Assembly: GCA_002698995.1 (NCBI GenBank)
Contig: PAAX01000035.1
Location: 5,050-69,049 of the forward strand
Length of the DNA stretch: 64,000 bases
Reading direction: 5' to 3'
Source of the DNA: Ignavibacteriota bacterium
GTDB lineage: Bacteria; Bacteroidota; Ignavibacteria; Ignavibacteriales; Melioribacteraceae
The stretch's first letter is position 1; every line of letters begins with the position of its first letter. The notes under the pieces are model-generated. The model made no database searches. It was not told where the DNA came from and worked only from the letters and a program-made list of their open reading frames with translations. Shown here piece after piece: positions 43,513-52,204 of the stretch. The position numbers and the translations under genes are program-made.

Positions 43513-44427
43513 CTAATTCCTTTTCTTTTTTGTAAGATCAAATAAGTATTTATGAATTTTTTCTTCCTTCATCACAAAATAAACTAGTAAAATGTTGAGA
43601 ACGATGAGCTCAAATAAGAAGTAATGTAATATATTCCCCAAGAATAGGGTTATAAATAGAACAATCATCCTAGTGTTTGTTGTTAGGATGTTTTGATACT
43701 TAATCATTGGCTTGTTTAGCGATCGGTAATCTACTTTCAACCAGGAAGGAGTGACACCATTAAAATTTTCTTCTACAAAACCGTATAGCTTCCTTACACT
43801 TTTGGCAAGCAAATATTGCTGGTGAAGATAATTTATATAAACTCTTAATAAAAATTTCTTAAAAGGATTTTTTAACCAAACTAGGTTAGAATAAGTCTCT
43901 TTTACTTCAGATAGATCATCTATATCTTTATTCTTTCCTTGTACAAAGTATAGATAAAAAATACGGTAAAAATCTGCCATTGCGCTTTGGAAGGAATGAC
44001 TCATACCGGCAATAATCGCAATAAGAAATATGAATGGGGTTCCACCTTCAACAACAAATCTGGCGGACATATGTAGGTAAATACTTATAAACCAAAGATT
44101 ACCGGCAACACCGTCAAATATTCTCCCGTAACGTGAGTGTGTGTTTGTTAACCGCGCTAATTGTCCATCTGCGCCATCCAGTGCTTCGGCTGTTATTAAC
44201 ATCAATACGCCGATTAAATTTATGGTTGTGTTTTGATAGAAAAATAAATGCCCCGCTATAACACCGAATATCACGCTAATGAATGTAACATTGTTAGGAG
44301 TTAAACTCATTGCTTTGGCAGCAACTGCCATTCGGTATCCAACTTTCCGGTAGAATAAACGATCAAGAAATTCTTCAGTATCTGATGATTTATACGTCGA
44401 TTCAATTTTTGATTTGTTCTGCAGCAT
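43513..44427 (-). CDS. CDP-alcohol phosphotransferase
   Basis: 304 residues. The CDP-AP motif D-G-x2-A-R-x8-G-x3-D-x3-D is seen as DGADGQLARLTNTHSRYGRIFDG, with the last Asp replaced by Gly-Asn context, so the final metal position should be checked. Several membrane helices surround it. The enzyme would join inositol phosphate, or CDP-inositol, with a lipid alcohol. It overlaps the aminotransferase gene by 26 nt. With the synthase and nucleotidyltransferase it makes the core of an inositol-lipid pathway. Confidence 0.85.
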   Translation of the reverse strand: MLQNKSKIESTYKSSDTEEFLDRLFYRKVGYRMAVAAKAMSLTPNNVTFISVIFGVIAGHLFFYQNTTINLIGVLMLITAEALDGADGQLARLTNTHSRYGRIFDGVAGNLWFISIYLHMSARFVVEGGTPFIFLIAIIAGMSHSFQSAMADFYRIFYLYFVQGKNKDIDDLSEVKETYSNLVWLKNPFKKFLLRVYINYLHQQYLLAKSVRKLYGFVEENFNGVTPSWLKVDYRSLNKPMIKYQNILTTNTRMIVLFITLFLGNILHYFLFELIVLNILLVYFVMKEEKIHKYLFDLTKKKRN

Positions 44428-45751
44428 AGTTGAAAGCTTCCTCCATTATGTTAATTCCTTCTTCAGCAATTTCTTTGGTAATAATAAGCGGAGGGTAAAC
44501 GCGTATATCAGCATTATATCCCATTAAAATCAATCCGCGTTTTAAGCATTCCTGAAAGACCATTTCCGTATATTTTTTATCAAGTTTATCTTTTGTTCCC
44601 GGTTTTACTAATTCTATGCCAATCATTAATCCTTTACCTCTAACTTCACCAACAATAGGATTTCTTTCTTTAACTTCACTTAATTTTTGCAACATAAAAT
44701 CTCCGACTTTGGCTGAGTTTTCTACTAAACCTTCATCTAAGATTGTTTTTACAGTAGCATAAGCTGCGGTTGATGCCAAAGGATTACCACCAAAACTTGA
44801 TGAACTTCCACTTGGATTACCAAATGGTTTGGCAAAAATTATTTCTTTACGAGACATAACTCCGGTAATTGGAAATCCGCCACCAAATCCTTTTCCTATT
44901 GTAATTATATCAGGGATAATATCTTCGTGTTGAGTACCAAACATTTTGCCGGTTCTTCCAAATCCGGTTATCATTTCATCACATATCAATAAAGTACCAA
45001 TTTCGTCTGCAAGCTTTCGAAGTTCTTTGAGAAAACCTGGCGCAGGCACAACATTTCCTGCGGTTCCTTGAATTGGTTCAACAATAATAGCAGCAATATT
45101 ATTTGTTGTTTCGTATCTGATTTTTTTTCTGATGTGGTCTACACATTCCCAGTTACAACCAGGAAATGTTTTGTTGAATTCGCAATGTCTGCAATCTGCA
45201 TAAGGAGTATTGTAAATTCCTGCAGGTAATGGTCCAAGACCAAATTTAAAATTATCCCCAAGCAATCCAAGCACGCCGAGAGTTTTACCGTGGAAGCCGT
45301 TCCAGAATCCGATAAATTCTGTTTTCTTAGTATAAGATTTTGCCATTCTTAAGGCTGCTTCAACAGCTTCGGTGCCCCCGCTGTAGAACTGGCTCCATTT
45401 CAAATCGCCAATTGCAATTTCAGAAAGAAGTTTTGTAAGTTTCACTCTGTTCTCCGAAGTAAAACTTCCAACGTGAATCTTGTCAAGCTGCTCTTTCACC
45501 ATTTTGTTATATACTGGATGATTATATCCCAGACTCGCCACCCCAACACCAACAAAGAAATCTATGTAACGATTTCCATCAACATCGTAAACGAGACAGC
45601 CGTCGCCTTTTTCAATTGCAATTTTAGATCTTGTTGCTATTGTCTGAATGCCGGGGGCAATATAATTTTGTTCCTCGTTAAAAAGTGCTAATGATTTTGG
45701 ACCCGGGATTTCAGTTTTGGTTTCAGCATAAGTCAAAGTAGAAATTTCCAT
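44402..45751 (-). CDS. Class III PLP-dependent aminotransferase
   Basis: 449 residues. ICDEMITGFGRTGKMFG (PLP-binding Asp) and TIGKGFGGGFPITGV (Schiff-base Lys) are diagnostic; YSGGTEAVEAALRMAK binds phosphate. A C-x2-C-x8-C-x3-C insert (CRHC, C, C) at about 185-205 resembles one in some archaeal class III enzymes and could bind metal. Amino acceptor is unknown; the neighbours suggest a keto-inositol or keto-sugar. A 26-bp gap separates it from the ATP-grasp genes. Confidence 0.87.
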   Translation of the reverse strand: MEISTLTYAETKTEIPGPKSLALFNEEQNYIAPGIQTIATRSKIAIEKGDGCLVYDVDGNRYIDFFVGVGVASLGYNHPVYNKMVKEQLDKIHVGSFTSENRVKLTKLLSEIAIGDLKWSQFYSGGTEAVEAALRMAKSYTKKTEFIGFWNGFHGKTLGVLGLLGDNFKFGLGPLPAGIYNTPYADCRHCEFNKTFPGCNWECVDHIRKKIRYETTNNIAAIIVEPIQGTAGNVVPAPGFLKELRKLADEIGTLLICDEMITGFGRTGKMFGTQHEDIIPDIITIGKGFGGGFPITGVMSRKEIIFAKPFGNPSGSSSSFGGNPLASTAAYATVKTILDEGLVENSAKVGDFMLQKLSEVKERNPIVGEVRGKGLMIGIELVKPGTKDKLDKKYTEMVFQECLKRGLILMGYNADIRVYPPLIITKEIAEEGINIMEEAFNYAAEQIKN

Positions 45752-45777
45752 ATTTTTTTCCTTTTACAAATACAATA

Positions 45778-46620
45778 TTATTTTTCGAAATTTAGGTTAT
45801 AAACAGATTCTGTTGTAATCAATTTCTGAGAAATTAAGTTTGCTATTTGGTTACCCGCTTCTTCTCTGATTGGTGCAAAACTCGGCCAATCGTTAATGTC
45901 AATGATTGATATAGAGCCGTCGGCAGAAATAACGGCATCTCCTCCGTAAATATCGAGTCCAAGTTCTTTTGCAGATTTTACAGCGAGATCATTTAGTTCT
46001 TTTTCGCTGAAAGGCGTATGATTGTTTCCATTTAAGTAATACCAATGGAAAAGCGGGGAACCGGTTACAGAATAAAATTTAATTACGTCTCCGTCCAGAT
46101 GCTGCTGTAATACTACCTGTTTTATTCCTCTTTTTTCGAACTCTGAAAAAATATTTTTCCTTTCATCTTCGGAGTAAACCAAAGTTACATCTTCTCTGTG
46201 AACGGCGTGCACATCTCCACGTTTTATCCAGATTTTACGTGTATTAAAATCTCCAAATTTAATTTTGTCTTTTTCATCAATTGAAACGACATAACTCTTG
46301 GGAAAGGGTATTCCTTTTTGCGGTAAGATTTCCACCATATTATATCTGTAGCTATTGATGGAACCTTTTGGTGAGTTAATAATTGTTTTACCTGTCTCTT
46401 CCAGCTCCGATAATTTTTTAGTGCCTTCAATTCCCTGAGCCATAGAAAAAATAAAAGATTCTTTTATTTCAGTCGTATCTAAATCTGCTTCTTCATAAAC
46501 ATTAACCATTATATCGGATTCGTTAAGTTTTTTTACAGTTTTCTTAAAAATTAAGGCGTCATTGCTAATATGATTTGGCGAATACAATGAATGTCTTTTG
46601 ATACCAGCTATTGTTATCAA
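45778..46620 (-). CDS. ATP-grasp-fold protein, copy 2
   Basis: 280 residues. IKRGDVHAVHREDV (phosphate-binding strand with Lys), QQHLDGDVIKFY, and near the end GGDAVISADGSISIIDINDWPSF, giving the Asp/Asn metal ligands of the ATP-grasp fold. No extra domain. Its tandem neighbour shares this plan throughout. ATP-grasp enzymes ligate a carboxyl group to an amine or thiol; here an amino-acid or inositol-linked substrate is possible. Confidence 0.72.
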   Translation of the reverse strand: MITIAGIKRHSLYSPNHISNDALIFKKTVKKLNESDIMVNVYEEADLDTTEIKESFIFSMAQGIEGTKKLSELEETGKTIINSPKGSINSYRYNMVEILPQKGIPFPKSYVVSIDEKDKIKFGDFNTRKIWIKRGDVHAVHREDVTLVYSEDERKNIFSEFEKRGIKQVVLQQHLDGDVIKFYSVTGSPLFHWYYLNGNNHTPFSEKELNDLAVKSAKELGLDIYGGDAVISADGSISIIDINDWPSFAPIREEAGNQIANLISQKLITTESVYNLNFEK

Positions 46621-46625
46621 TTGTG

Positions 46626-47462
46626 TTATCTCCTCTGATTTTGAAGTTGAGTACTTTCTTTAAGTTTATTGTAGATAAAGCTTGCTATATGAATACTTGC
46701 TTCATCCCGAACTGGTGCAAAACTAGGCCAGTCGTTAATATCTATAATTGTAATATCTCCGTTTGGAGAAATTATTGCGTCACCCCCGTAAATATCCAAA
46801 CCAACAGCTTCAGCCGATTCGGCGGCATAATGTTTTAGTTTGTCTTTATCAAAATCAATATTATTGGTTCTATCAGAGAAATAAGTTTCAAAAAAATCTG
46901 TTCCATAAACTGCATAAAACTTTACCACCTTGCCTTCAATATGTTTTTGTAAAATTGCAGTATCTATTTCCCGTCTTTTGAATTCATCGAGTATATTATT
47001 TTTTTCTTCTTCGCTAAATACGGGGATAACATCTTCTTTATGAATGGCGTGCACATCTCCTCTTTTGATCCAAACTTTTCTAAGGTCAATTTGTTCGAAA
47101 GAAATTCTTTTAAGATAATCAATCTCTCCGGCTACTGTAAGTGGAAAGGGGATATTGTTTTTAGTAAGCAGTCCAACCATATTAACACGGAGGCAATTCC
47201 ACTCGGCAATTGGAGAGTTAATAATTTTTTTATTCTCACCTTCAGTTTTCAAAAGCCGGTTAATTGTTTTTTTATCGCGGGCCATAGAAAATATCAGTTC
47301 CTCCTTGATTCTTTCCACATCGTCTTCTTCATAAATTTCAACTGAAACATCCAGTTGATTGAGACGTTCAACGGTCTTAGAAAAAATCAAAGCATCATTG
47401 ATTACGTGATTCGGCGAATATATTTTTTTCCTCTTTATACCTGCTATTTTTATCATATTCAA
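46626..47462 (-). CDS. ATP-grasp-fold protein, copy 1
   Basis: 278 residues, paralogue of the next gene (MIKIAGIKRKKIYSPNHVINDALIF against MITIAGIKRHSLYSPNHISNDALIF in pieces), with WIKRGDVHAIHKEDV and YGGDAIISPNGDITIIDIND kept. The tandem copies may form a heterodimer or add two successive units. Gap of 5 nt to the second copy and 8 nt from MlaD. Confidence 0.72.
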   Translation of the reverse strand: MNMIKIAGIKRKKIYSPNHVINDALIFSKTVERLNQLDVSVEIYEEDDVERIKEELIFSMARDKKTINRLLKTEGENKKIINSPIAEWNCLRVNMVGLLTKNNIPFPLTVAGEIDYLKRISFEQIDLRKVWIKRGDVHAIHKEDVIPVFSEEEKNNILDEFKRREIDTAILQKHIEGKVVKFYAVYGTDFFETYFSDRTNNIDFDKDKLKHYAAESAEAVGLDIYGGDAIISPNGDITIIDINDWPSFAPVRDEASIHIASFIYNKLKESTQLQNQRR

Positions 47463-47470
47463 AGTCCTTA

Positions 47471-48433
47471 TCAGAAAATAGAAAGATTGATATACTTTCC
47501 CGGATCCTCTTTAATATCCTTAATCAATTTATTCAACTCATCTATAAGTGATGATAATTTTTTATACCCCTGTTTATCATTTAAAAGCCCCCCAACCAAT
47601 GTTGAATCACTATTTAAAGATTCTGAAGCTTTATTTATTTTATGAGTAAGCTCATTTAGATTAGTATAAAGTGAATCGTTACTAACCAACTTGCCAAGTG
47701 TTCCTTTACCGGATTTTATTGAATCAACAACAGTTTTCAAATTTTCAGCTAGAGATGATAGATTATTATACAATTCGTCATTGTGGGCTAACTTACCAAT
47801 CGTATTGTCTTCCTTGTTTATACTTTGTGTAAATGATTCCAGATTTCTTAAAATTGAAGTTAGTTTTTTTGTGGCTTCCGAACCGAACATTAATTTTCCA
47901 ACGCTTCCATTTCCGTTTTTAATCGTATCAGTAATTGTTTTGAGATTAGAAGTCAAGCCGTTAATATTATTTACAAGAGGTTCAATTTTTTCTGATAAAC
48001 TTTCCAGTGAAAGAGATTCTTTCACGGGTAAATATTCTCCTTCATTCAGAGCTCTTTCCGATGGATTACCGAGCGAAATATTGATTAGTTTATCGCCAAG
48101 CAAGCCACTGGTTTCGATCTTTGCAAAAGAATTAACTGTTATTTGTGAGGAATATTTTTTAACTAATGCGAGTTTTATTTTTACGAGGTTTTGATCATTA
48201 ACAGTTGTAAATTCTATTTTATCAATCTGTCCGATTTTTAATCCGCCAAGTGATACTTTACCGCCTTCAATTAATCCTTCAGTTGATTTTACTAACAAGT
48301 TAAGATTATAAGTTTTTGAAAAATAATATCCTTCGGTACCTACCATTATGATGAAAAGAAAAAATATTACTAAACCAACAAAAACTGTATATCCAACTTT
48401 TAATTTAAACTTCTTAGTATCCTTATTCGTCAT
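47471..48433 (-). CDS. mlaD: MlaD-type MCE protein with tandem C-terminal repeats
   Basis: 320 residues. One N-terminal membrane helix (about 12-32), MCE domain at 35-115 (TEGLIEGGKVSLGGLKIGQI, GLLGDKLINISLG), then a long helical tail. The tail holds three or four repeats of the pattern GxxGKLxxNDxLYxNL (GTLGKLVSNDSLYTNL is one). MCE proteins form rings that pass phospholipids between membranes. 4-nt overlap with the ATPase gene. Confidence 0.88.
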   Translation of the reverse strand: MTNKDTKKFKLKVGYTVFVGLVIFFLFIIMVGTEGYYFSKTYNLNLLVKSTEGLIEGGKVSLGGLKIGQIDKIEFTTVNDQNLVKIKLALVKKYSSQITVNSFAKIETSGLLGDKLINISLGNPSERALNEGEYLPVKESLSLESLSEKIEPLVNNINGLTSNLKTITDTIKNGNGSVGKLMFGSEATKKLTSILRNLESFTQSINKEDNTIGKLAHNDELYNNLSSLAENLKTVVDSIKSGKGTLGKLVSNDSLYTNLNELTHKINKASESLNSDSTLVGGLLNDKQGYKKLSSLIDELNKLIKDIKEDPGKYINLSIF

Positions 48434-49200
48434 TTATTAACCTCTTTTGATATCCTAATAAATGGATTGTGATTTTCTTCAATAAATCTTTTAAAAAACT
48501 CCTTTACAAATGGATTTTTTGATCTAAGTATTTTTTCCAAACTGCCAGCTTCAACAATCTTGCCTTCATTGATAACAATAAAATTATCACCAACTTCAAT
48601 TGCATCATCTAAAATGTGGGTAACTATAACCGAAGTAGTTCCATTTTGTTTTAATTTTTCAATTAGTTCTAAAACGGATTCGGTGTTGATAGGATCAAGT
48701 CCGGTTGTTGGTTCATCAAAGAGAATGACCTGAGGATTGAAGGCAAGTGCACGAGCGATGGCAACCCTTTTTTTCATCCCACCGCTAAGTTCTTCGGGAT
48801 ATAAATTTTCTGTTCCTGAAAGGTTTACAAAAGAGAGAAGCTCTTCAATTTTATATTTCGGTTCATTTTCTGATAATTTTTTCTTATCGGGCAAAAAGTA
48901 AAGGATATTTTCTGCAACAGTTAGTGAATCAAACAGTGCATTACCCTGGAATACTATTCCTACTTTTTTTCTTAGTTGCAAAATTTCATCGTCAGTCATT
49001 TTGCAAACATTTTTCCCCTCGAAAATGATTTCCCCATTGTCTGGTTTCCAAAGACCTAATATTATTTTTAGGATCGAACTTTTACCTGCGCCGCTTGGTC
49101 CCAAAATAATTGTATTCATTCCCATTTCAATACTAAGTGTAACATCATCAAGAATTACGTTATCGTTTAATGTAATTGATATGTTTTTTAATTCAATCAT
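48430..49200 (-). CDS. mlaF: MlaF-type ABC transporter ATPase
   Basis: 256 residues. Walker A GPSGAGKS at 34-41, signature LSGGMKKR and Walker B VILFDEPTTGLDP, then the switch His in VTHILDDA. Typical of the MlaF branch. It powers the MlaE/MlaD lipid transporter and sits between both genes (gaps -4 and +6 nt). Confidence 0.9.
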   Translation of the reverse strand: MIELKNISITLNDNVILDDVTLSIEMGMNTIILGPSGAGKSSILKIILGLWKPDNGEIIFEGKNVCKMTDDEILQLRKKVGIVFQGNALFDSLTVAENILYFLPDKKKLSENEPKYKIEELLSFVNLSGTENLYPEELSGGMKKRVAIARALAFNPQVILFDEPTTGLDPINTESVLELIEKLKQNGTTSVIVTHILDDAIEVGDNFIVINEGKIVEAGSLEKILRSKNPFVKEFFKRFIEENHNPFIRISKEVNK

Positions 49201-49206
49201 AAATAA

Positions 49207-49962
49207 TTATAACAACTCCCAAACAACTTTTGTAAAAATAAAATCAATTACTAAAATCAAAGCTGAAGAATAAACCACTGCGTTAATAGTATTTTTTCCC
49301 AATCCGGTTGTGCCTCCCTTTGTTGTTAAGCCAAAATAACAGCTGATCGTAGCAATAAAGAATCCAAAGAATATAGGTTTTAAAAATCCGACAAAAAGAT
49401 CTTTCATTTTTAATGATGTAACTGCAGTGTTCCAGAAAACGGAAATATCACTATGAAATGTTTGGTTGGAAACTAACATCCCTCCTAAAATTCCAACAAT
49501 ATCAGCGATTAATGTAAGGGGTAAAAACATTACAAGCGCCGCTATTGTTCTGGGTATAACCAATTTTTCTACGGGACTTGCACCGAAAGCTCTTAAAGCA
49601 TCAATTTGTTCACTTAATTGCATAGCGCCTAATTCAGATGTATTCTTGGCACCTGTGCGTGCAGCAAGTAATAATCCCGTAATTACAGGTCCAAGCTCAC
49701 GAACCATACCTAAAGAAACAGTTTTTGCAATCCAGGCAGTTGCTCCAAAAGTTTCAAGTTGATGACCGGTTTCGATAGCAAGAATAATTCCTGTAAATAA
49801 TCCGCCAAGGAAAATCAGGAAAAAAGATTTAGTACCTATCAAGTACATTTCCTGGATAGTCTCAGTCCAATTATCCTTAACAGATCCGAAATGAGCAAAA
49901 ATATCTTTAATTAAAAGCGAAAACTCCTGCAACCCAAATATCATTTTTTGAAACCGAGTCAA
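49207..49962 (-). CDS. mlaE: MlaE-type ABC transporter permease
   Basis: Five to six membrane helices. FFLIFLGGLFTGIILAIETG, RELGPVITGLLLAARTGA and the SEQIDALRAFGASPVEKLVIP element are hallmarks of the family. The start is uncertain: a TTG at 49962, one base after the upstream stop and 10 nt behind AGGAG, is favoured over the ATG at 49944 and the far upstream TTG. Moves phospholipids with MlaF and MlaD. Confidence 0.88.
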   Translation of the reverse strand: MTRFQKMIFGLQEFSLLIKDIFAHFGSVKDNWTETIQEMYLIGTKSFFLIFLGGLFTGIILAIETGHQLETFGATAWIAKTVSLGMVRELGPVITGLLLAARTGAKNTSELGAMQLSEQIDALRAFGASPVEKLVIPRTIAALVMFLPLTLIADIVGILGGMLVSNQTFHSDISVFWNTAVTSLKMKDLFVGFLKPIFFGFFIATISCYFGLTTKGGTTGLGKNTINAVVYSSALILVIDFIFTKVVWELL

Positions 49963-49963
49963 T

Positions 49964-50686
49964 CTATTTTCTCTCCTGATTTTTAGCTGCGTGATTAGAT
50001 AAAAATTCTTCAGCAATTTTTATATCACTTATATGATCAACATCTATAATTTTTGAAAAGGGGAATGCTTTTAGTTTGTAATCATTATCTATCAGTAAAC
50101 GCAAAAAATTTCTTAGTCTGATAGTTCCAATTTCTAATGCAGGTTCTATTTCATCAAATATTCCGGGAGAGAAATAATAAATTCCACCGGTTGCCCAGAT
50201 AAATCCATCTTTAACGTCACTAAATTTTGTAATATTATTCTGGTTGTCTAAATCAACACAAAGCGGTTTCTCATCATCAATAAATTGGGTAACTGCAAGT
50301 GTACCATCTGCGTCTTGATTAGAGATGCAATAATTAATGAAATCAGTAAACTCATTTTCTAAAAAAACAGAATCAGTTGTGGCTAAACAAAATGGTTCTT
50401 TGGTAAGATGTGGAGATAATGCAAATAAGCTGTGCATCGAGCTTTCTGTATCTTTTACAATCAGCTTTACCGGAATTTTGAAGTTATCTTCTAAAAGATG
50501 TTTTTTAAGTTCCTTTTCCTTTGTATTAATGATACAATATACTTTTTGAAATCCGTTCTCATAACCTATTCTTATAATTCTGTCGATAAGATACTCGTCA
50601 TTTATAGTTACAAGATGTTTAGGAACATTGAGTCCTTCTTCTTTCAAACGGGAGCTTTCTCCCGCACCGATAATTGCCAGATTCAT
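49964..50686 (-). CDS. Sugar/inositol-phosphate nucleotidyltransferase
   Basis: 240 residues. N-terminal GAGESSRLKEEGLNVPKHL is the nucleotide-binding signature of NTP-transferase enzymes, and ATTDSVFLENEF the metal Asp. With inositol-phosphate synthase and a CDP-alcohol transferase in the same run, a CTP:inositol-1-phosphate cytidylyltransferase is the best guess, giving CDP-inositol; other sugar phosphates remain possible. First enzyme gene of the run, 15 nt after a small membrane-protein gene. Confidence 0.75.
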   Translation of the reverse strand: MNLAIIGAGESSRLKEEGLNVPKHLVTINDEYLIDRIIRIGYENGFQKVYCIINTKEKELKKHLLEDNFKIPVKLIVKDTESSMHSLFALSPHLTKEPFCLATTDSVFLENEFTDFINYCISNQDADGTLAVTQFIDDEKPLCVDLDNQNNITKFSDVKDGFIWATGGIYYFSPGIFDEIEPALEIGTIRLRNFLRLLIDNDYKLKAFPFSKIIDVDHISDIKIAEEFLSNHAAKNQERK

Positions 50687-50701
50687 TTCATCATCCTATT
50701 A

Positions 50702-51094
50702 TTATACAATAAATGCCAATATTCCAACTAATAAACCGCTCAGAATAGAGTAAGCAATAATTTGATATGCCTTGCTTTTATCAAGCGACCGAAAATGTTC
50801 ATCTTCAACTTTAGTTTGCCTGCTAATCTTATCAAAATTAAAAACTGAAGCCAAACCAAAGTAAGCGCAAAAATTCATTGACGCCTGAATAAAGCCAACG
50901 GCAGCTATCATTGCCGGAATTGCAGTTAATAATCTATACCCGCGTGGAACACCTGAAACTATAAAAAATATCCACAGTAAAATTGTTGCAATAGAGCCTG
51001 TATATCCTGCATTCATTCTTTTTCTTTTTTCATCGATGCCGATATTACAAACTCCTGCCTGATATTTATTTTCACTACTCATTATATTTTCCAT
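50702..51094 (-). CDS. Small membrane protein with GVCNIG motif
   Basis: 130 residues (an in-frame ATG four codons on is an alternative start). YQAGVCNIGIDEKRKRMNAG, then two membrane helices, FCAYFGLASVFNFD, and a last hydrophobic helix. The same plan recurs in the gene at 61903, so the two are paralogues of an uncharacterised family with two invariant Cys-containing motifs. Head of the inositol-lipid run. Confidence 0.65.
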   Translation of the reverse strand: MENIMSSENKYQAGVCNIGIDEKRKRMNAGYTGSIATILLWIFFIVSGVPRGYRLLTAIPAMIAAVGFIQASMNFCAYFGLASVFNFDKISRQTKVEDEHFRSLDKSKAYQIIAYSILSGLLVGILAFIV

Positions 51095-51130
51095 CTATAA
51101 GTTTATATGAGAAAATTACAATAAATTGAA

Positions 51131-51712
51131 TTATTTGTGATTTTCTAAGAATTCTTTGAATTTATTGAAAGATGCATCCTGGTTAAGTTTATTTTCAAAT
51201 TTCTTCGCATTAACAACCACAAAAATTCCATTTGCTGCTGCAAAGAGAGTTCCTTCATCTTCCGAGACTAATCTTCCGCCGATTTTTACATTCCTTCTTT
51301 GAATGTTCTCGATGGAAAATTCTCCTAATATTTTTGTATTTAAAGGAACCGGTTTCAAATAATTTATTTCCAATTTTGCGGTCATTACTTTATGAGCATT
51401 TAACCAGGCAGTTGCTCCCATAGCTTCATCGAAAACAGAAGCAATTGCACCTCCGTGCGCAAAGCCGGGCGGTCCAATACATAAATCACCGAAAATAACT
51501 TCTAAATAACCGCTCTTGCTGTCTTTATCGAAATAAAAACTCGTGTTAATCCTATTGTTATTTCCATCACTTACAAATGTATTGTAAGGCAGTTGGTTCT
51601 CAATCTTTTGTAATTTTTTAACAATATCTTTAATACTCATCAGAATTTTTTGCTCATCATCAAACAGTTTTTTCAAGATCAACAATGTATCCGGTTTTAA
51701 TAATAAACCCAA
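51131..51712 (-). CDS. PaaI-type thioesterase (hotdog fold)
   Basis: 193 residues; the first 24 may not be translated (MSIKDIVKKL at 51640 is an alternative start). ICIGPPGFAHGGAIASVFDEAMGA-like text (GPPGFAHGGAIASVFDEAMG) is the hotdog catalytic helix with its Asp/Glu and Gly. The family hydrolyses acyl-CoA, fitting the crotonase and lipid genes nearby. 36 bp precede the small membrane-protein gene. Confidence 0.8.
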   Translation of the reverse strand: MGLLLKPDTLLILKKLFDDEQKILMSIKDIVKKLQKIENQLPYNTFVSDGNNNRINTSFYFDKDSKSGYLEVIFGDLCIGPPGFAHGGAIASVFDEAMGATAWLNAHKVMTAKLEINYLKPVPLNTKILGEFSIENIQRRNVKIGGRLVSEDEGTLFAAANGIFVVVNAKKFENKLNQDASFNKFKEFLENHK

Positions 51713-51770
51713 GTTGACCGATTGTTTTTGAAACCGTTAAAACGGTTACAGTTCTGCAATTTTTACTTAT

Positions 51771-51798
51771 TAAACCACGACTTAAGTCGTGGTTTAAA
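51771..51798. repeat. 28-bp perfect palindrome
   Basis: Arms TTAAACCACGACTT and its exact complement, with no spacer. The gap to the RND operon also holds AACCGTT-AA-AACGGTT at 51733-51748. Perfect palindromes of this text are typical of dispersed IS200-type or REP remnants; a bidirectional terminator is also possible, since the run of the efflux operon ends to the right and another run starts to the left. Confidence 0.6.
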
Positions 51799-51898
51799 GG
51801 AAAAGAAAGCTCATTTATCAACCGTTTCTCAAAAAGGGTTCTTGGGACAGCGGTTTTTTATCACCAAGGAACTAACCGGTCAACTGAAGTGAATTCAG

Positions 51899-52192
51899 CT
51901 AAATCATTTTTTCTATATTCCAAACAAAAGCGTGAATGCCTTGTTCTTCAGCATCTGCATTTATTTCTTTTACTTTTTCTAATAAACTTTCAACTAAATT
52001 ATCTTCTATAACCGTTATTACAACGGCATTTTTACTTGGCCAAATATGAGTTCCAAAATGCGGGTCGCCTTTATCGCTGCCTTGTCCGTGAACATCTAAA
52101 AATCTTGTATATCCTCTTATATTTAATTGTTCTAATGCTTCGTCAACTTCTTCTGTAATTCCATGATTATAAACTATCATTACTGCTTTCAT
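51899..52192 (-). CDS. PII-like protein at the end of the RND operon
   Basis: 97 residues, about the length of PII-type ferredoxin-fold proteins. MKAVMIVYNHGITEEVDEAL then GYTRFLDVHGQGSDKGDPHFGTHIWP: a T-loop-like segment with Gly, Ser and His. Similar PII-like genes are often found beside RND/CusA-type pumps, where they may bind metal or nucleotide. 12 bp downstream of the pump gene, same strand. Confidence 0.65.
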   Translation of the reverse strand: MKAVMIVYNHGITEEVDEALEQLNIRGYTRFLDVHGQGSDKGDPHFGTHIWPSKNAVVITVIEDNLVESLLEKVKEINADAEEQGIHAFVWNIEKMI

Positions 52193-52204
52193 TTTTTCCT
52201 CTTC

